Below are positions 61,941 to 64,000 of a stretch of 64,000 nt of DNA, one piece after another. Where the stretch lies: contig CALFWO010000055.1 in the NCBI GenBank assembly GCA_937928045.1, positions 111,415 through 175,414 on the forward strand, written 5' to 3'. The stretch is from an uncultured Saprospiraceae bacterium. GTDB lineage: Bacteria > Bacteroidota > Bacteroidia > Chitinophagales > Saprospiraceae. The notes beneath the pieces were generated by a model that searched no databases, had not been told where the DNA came from, and worked only from the letters and a program-made list of their open reading frames with translations. The stretch's first letter is position 1, and every line of letters starts with the position of its first letter. The position numbers were made by a program, and so were the translations under genes.

Positions 61941-63320
61941 ATGTTTACAGAGATTTCTGATAAAACATTATTTCAACAAGCAGAAAAATTTGGTTTTGAA
62001 TATTTAGAAAAAGCGTTTGATCGAAACGTATTCCCATCAGAAAAGGCTTTAGAAAATCTCTCAATATTCGAGGAAAAAATGCCGGTTGAGATTGGAAATG
62101 CAACTCAGATATTAAATCAACTTAATGAAGTTGGATCGCCGGCTACCGTTTCGCAAGTTGGTGGAAGATATTTTGGTTTTGTAAACGGATCAATTGTGCC
62201 AACTGGTTTGGCAGCCAAAATACTATCTATTTTTTGGGATCAAAATTCTGCGATGCAAGTGATCTCACCAATTTCTTCAAAGTTAGAACTAGTAGTTCAA
62301 AACTGGCTGATAGAACTTTTTGGATTGCCCTCAAAAACGGTTGCGGGATTTGTAAGTGGAACTTCAATGGCAAATTTTTGTGGGCTTTCCGCCGCACGTT
62401 ATAGAATATTAAAAAATCATGATTGGGATATTACAGAAAAAGGCTTATTTGAAGCTCCAAAGATTAGAATAGTTACTGGAAAAGGAGCGCATTCTTCTGT
62501 TTTGAAATGCATTTCAATGTTAGGATTAGGAAAAGACAATATTGAATGGGTCGAAGCAGATGAACAAGGGAGAATCATCGCTGATGACATGCCGGAATTG
62601 GATTCAAAGACCATTTTAATTCTTCAAGCCGGCAATGTAAACAGCGGAGCGTTCGACAATTTTGAGGCGATATGCGAACCTGCTAGAGCTGCGGGAGCTT
62701 GGATTCATATTGATGGAGCATTTGGTTTGTGGGCCGGAGCTACCGAGCAATTGAAAAACCTAACAAAAGGATTAGAATTTGCACACTCCTATGCAGTTGA
62801 TGCTCATAAAACATTGAATACGCCATACGATTCCGGCATTGTTCTTTGTCAAGATGAAGAAGCAATGATTGCTTCCTTACACATCACTGGACCTTATATC
62901 ATCATTGGTAAGGAAAGAGATGGGATGTACTACACGCCAGAAATGTCAAGAAGAGCAAGGATCATAGAATTGTGGGCGACCTTGAAATATTTAGGGAAAA
63001 AAGGAATCGACGAAATGGTCTATGGTTTACATCTAAGAGCCAAGCAATTTGCGGAACAACTTTCATCCATAGAAGGATTTGCAGTTTGTAATGATATTGT
63101 TTTTAATCAAGTTATTGTTCAATGTGCATCTGATGACCTAACGAATCAAGTCATCTCGGAAATTCAAAATGAAAGGGTTTGCTGGGTAGGTGGTTCCACT
63201 TGGAAAGGAAAAAAAGTGATAAGAATTAGCGTCTGCTCTTGGGCTACAACCGAAGAGGATGTTAACCTTTCTGTAAATTCGTTTTCAAATGCATTGAATA
63301 AAGCTATTGGAAAAATATAG
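61941..63320 (+). CDS. PLP-dependent group II decarboxylase-like enzyme
   Basis: A 459-residue cytoplasmic enzyme from the ATG at 61941; the frame is open to a TTG at 61911, which would add ten residues (MSDKKSVQQK). It belongs to the glutamate/aromatic amino acid decarboxylase fold. AGFVSGTSMANFCGLSAAR binds the cofactor phosphate, GAHSSVLKCISMLG stacks on the ring, HIDGAFGLWAG holds the Asp, and the Schiff-base lysine lies in YAVDAHKTLNTPYDSG. Relatives decarboxylate amino acids such as aspartate, glutamate or aromatic residues; the substrate is not decided. It stands alone. Confidence 0.87.
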   Translation: MFTEISDKTLFQQAEKFGFEYLEKAFDRNVFPSEKALENLSIFEEKMPVEIGNATQILNQLNEVGSPATVSQVGGRYFGFVNGSIVPTGLAAKILSIFWDQNSAMQVISPISSKLELVVQNWLIELFGLPSKTVAGFVSGTSMANFCGLSAARYRILKNHDWDITEKGLFEAPKIRIVTGKGAHSSVLKCISMLGLGKDNIEWVEADEQGRIIADDMPELDSKTILILQAGNVNSGAFDNFEAICEPARAAGAWIHIDGAFGLWAGATEQLKNLTKGLEFAHSYAVDAHKTLNTPYDSGIVLCQDEEAMIASLHITGPYIIIGKERDGMYYTPEMSRRARIIELWATLKYLGKKGIDEMVYGLHLRAKQFAEQLSSIEGFAVCNDIVFNQVIVQCASDDLTNQVISEIQNERVCWVGGSTWKGKKVIRISVCSWATTEEDVNLSVNSFSNALNKAIGKI

Positions 63321-63427
63321 CCTTTGAGTTTTGTAGCTCTGGATTTCAGAGGCCAATAAATAGCAGGAAATAAGTACTTTTGGGTACGCTGGAATAGTTC
63401 ATTTTCGGCGCAAAATAAATTAGAATC

Positions 63428-63895
63428 ATGCTGCGATTACTTTCCATTTTTTTCCTACTACCCTTTATAAGTTTAGCACAAACAGCTCCTAAGGCTACTC
63501 CTTCCTCAGAACGATTAGCAGCTTTCGAACTGCGCAAAGAAATGCAAAAGACTTCAATGTTTTCCGGAATGGAATTCGAATCAGTAGGACCATCTGTTTT
63601 TGGTGGAAGGATAGTTGATTTGGAAGTACATCCAAAAGATCCTTCGATTTTCTTTGCAGCGTATGCCAGCGGAGGACTTTGGAAAACAGAAAATAATGGA
63701 ACTTCATTCAATCCGATTTTTGACAATGAAGCAGTAATGACTATTGGGGATATTGCAGTCGATTGGGAATCCAATTACATTTGGGTAGGAACGGGAGAAA
63801 ACAATTCTTCTCGGTCATCCTTCGCAGGCCTTGGGCACATAGATAACAAGGCCAATAATATAGATCGCAGTAATAGTGAGGAGATAGAAAATTAA
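63428..63895 (+). CDS. Truncated VPS10/BNR-like secreted protein (break near 63835)
   Basis: A 155-residue frame with a signal peptide ending SLAQ. Residues ~40-136 match the first blades of large (~900-1000 residue) VPS10/BNR-type propeller proteins of Bacteroidota: FSGMEFESVGPSVFGGRIVD, FFAAYASGGLWKTENNGTSF, PIFDNEAVMTIGDIAVD and IWVGTGENNSSRSSFAG. Relatives then continue with a VYKSTDGGKTW segment. Here the likeness stops after residue 136 (base ~63835). The following 19 residues (HIDNKANNIDRSN...) look non-coding and end in a stop. The gene is therefore broken or joined to foreign sequence. Confidence 0.7.
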   Translation: MLRLLSIFFLLPFISLAQTAPKATPSSERLAAFELRKEMQKTSMFSGMEFESVGPSVFGGRIVDLEVHPKDPSIFFAAYASGGLWKTENNGTSFNPIFDNEAVMTIGDIAVDWESNYIWVGTGENNSSRSSFAGLGHIDNKANNIDRSNSEEIEN

Positions 63896-63937
63896 AAAGG
63901 GAAAACCAGTGGCAAGACTTTCAAGGGCGGCATTCAT
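63836..63937 (-). CDS. N-terminal fragment of a DUF350-like membrane protein
   Basis: On the minus strand an ATG at 63937 opens a frame of 34 residues beginning MNAALESLATGFPFLIFYLL and ending IIGLVIYV, a typical first membrane helix. It resembles the start of DUF350/UPF0719 proteins, which usually continue with a (L/V)TPxxE segment. That continuation is missing: the likeness stops at about 63836, exactly where the plus-strand propeller gene also breaks. The fragment is short and the family call is tentative. Confidence 0.4.
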
Positions 63938-64000
63938 ATCGGTCTCTGTTTCATTGATGATTATCAAGATTTACTCTGTCATGAGCGTAATCACCATGGC

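Noticed and set aside
63346..63774. Minus-strand frame of 142 residues
   Set aside because: It is antisense to the conserved propeller start of the plus-strand gene and has no recognisable motif.
1..64000. tRNA, rRNA, insertion sequence or prophage
   Set aside because: No tRNA cloverleaf, rRNA core sequence, transposase, integrase or phage structural gene was recognised in either strand; a tRNAscan or Rfam run would be decisive.

Overview
The window looks like chromosome of a marine or environmental member of the Bacteroidota, most likely near the Saprospiria. The DNA is AT-rich, and no Shine-Dalgarno sequence stands out before the starts. Several genes carry the Bacteroidota -7 promoter element TAnnTTTG. 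The window holds type IX secretion (T9SS) parts (porX, gldN, a PorD-family gene, a PorE-like protein) and at least six secreted proteins ending in T9SS sorting domains. Gene order such as bamD-rpoZ-coaBC-porD and fabH-efp-accB-accC is typical of the phylum. I found no tRNA, rRNA, CRISPR array, insertion sequence or prophage.

Layout. 1-6.3 kb: a truncated YETV-repeat envelope protein, an HD phosphohydrolase, the T9SS regulator porX, a small membrane protein with tatC, and an isolated gldN. 6.3-13.4 kb: a Ca/Na antiporter, two T9SS cargo proteins, ybaB, a DUF1573 lipoprotein and a cytoplasmic TPR histidine kinase. 13.4-18 kb: an adhesin with cohesin-like and SprB repeats, and a thioredoxin-SPOR protein. 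18-23.5 kb: the fatty-acid and translation run fabH-efp-accB-accC-ABC exporter. 23.6-28.1 kb: a T9SS cargo protein, a 39-residue peptide gene too short for routine gene calling, a PLP enzyme of the D-cysteine desulfhydrase/ACC deaminase family, and a PorE-like TPR-PD40-SPOR protein. 28.2-32 kb: the operon bamD-rpoZ-coaBC-porD-purN. 32.2-37 kb: a secreted haem/copper monooxygenase-like enzyme and uvrA. 37.4-42.8 kb: an ECF sigma factor, a leftward run hupE-DUF6702-yidD-hemB-murI, and ahcY. 43-46.4 kb: a glycosyltransferase and an EF-G-like GTPase. 46.7-53 kb: an alpha-glucan cluster (pullulanase lipoprotein, sugar transporter, glucan phosphorylase). 53.2-55.3 kb: DUF983, a 48-residue membrane protein, xseA and xseB. 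55.4-59 kb: a propeller lipoprotein, a PAP2 phosphatase and an LptF/G-type permease. 59.3-61.8 kb: an ECF sigma / membrane anti-sigma candidate / two DUF4252 proteins. 61.9-64 kb: a PLP decarboxylase and the start of a VPS10/BNR-like secreted protein that breaks off near 63835.

Together the genes describe a cell that invests heavily in envelope export: Tat, T9SS structure and regulation, BamD, Lpt-type permease, SPOR proteins. Its cargo includes adhesins and a redox enzyme. The alpha-glucan genes form a plausible route from outer debranching through uptake to phosphorolysis. The last ~165 bases do not fit the gene they interrupt and read on the other strand as the start of a DUF350-like membrane protein, so a rearrangement or an assembly misjoin lies there.

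The least expected items are the 39-residue peptide gene with its 20-bp terminator and 16-bp palindrome, the thioredoxin- and PorE-like SPOR fusions, the glucan phosphorylase with threonine where the PLP lysine is expected, and the haem-c/PHM-like T9SS cargo enzyme.
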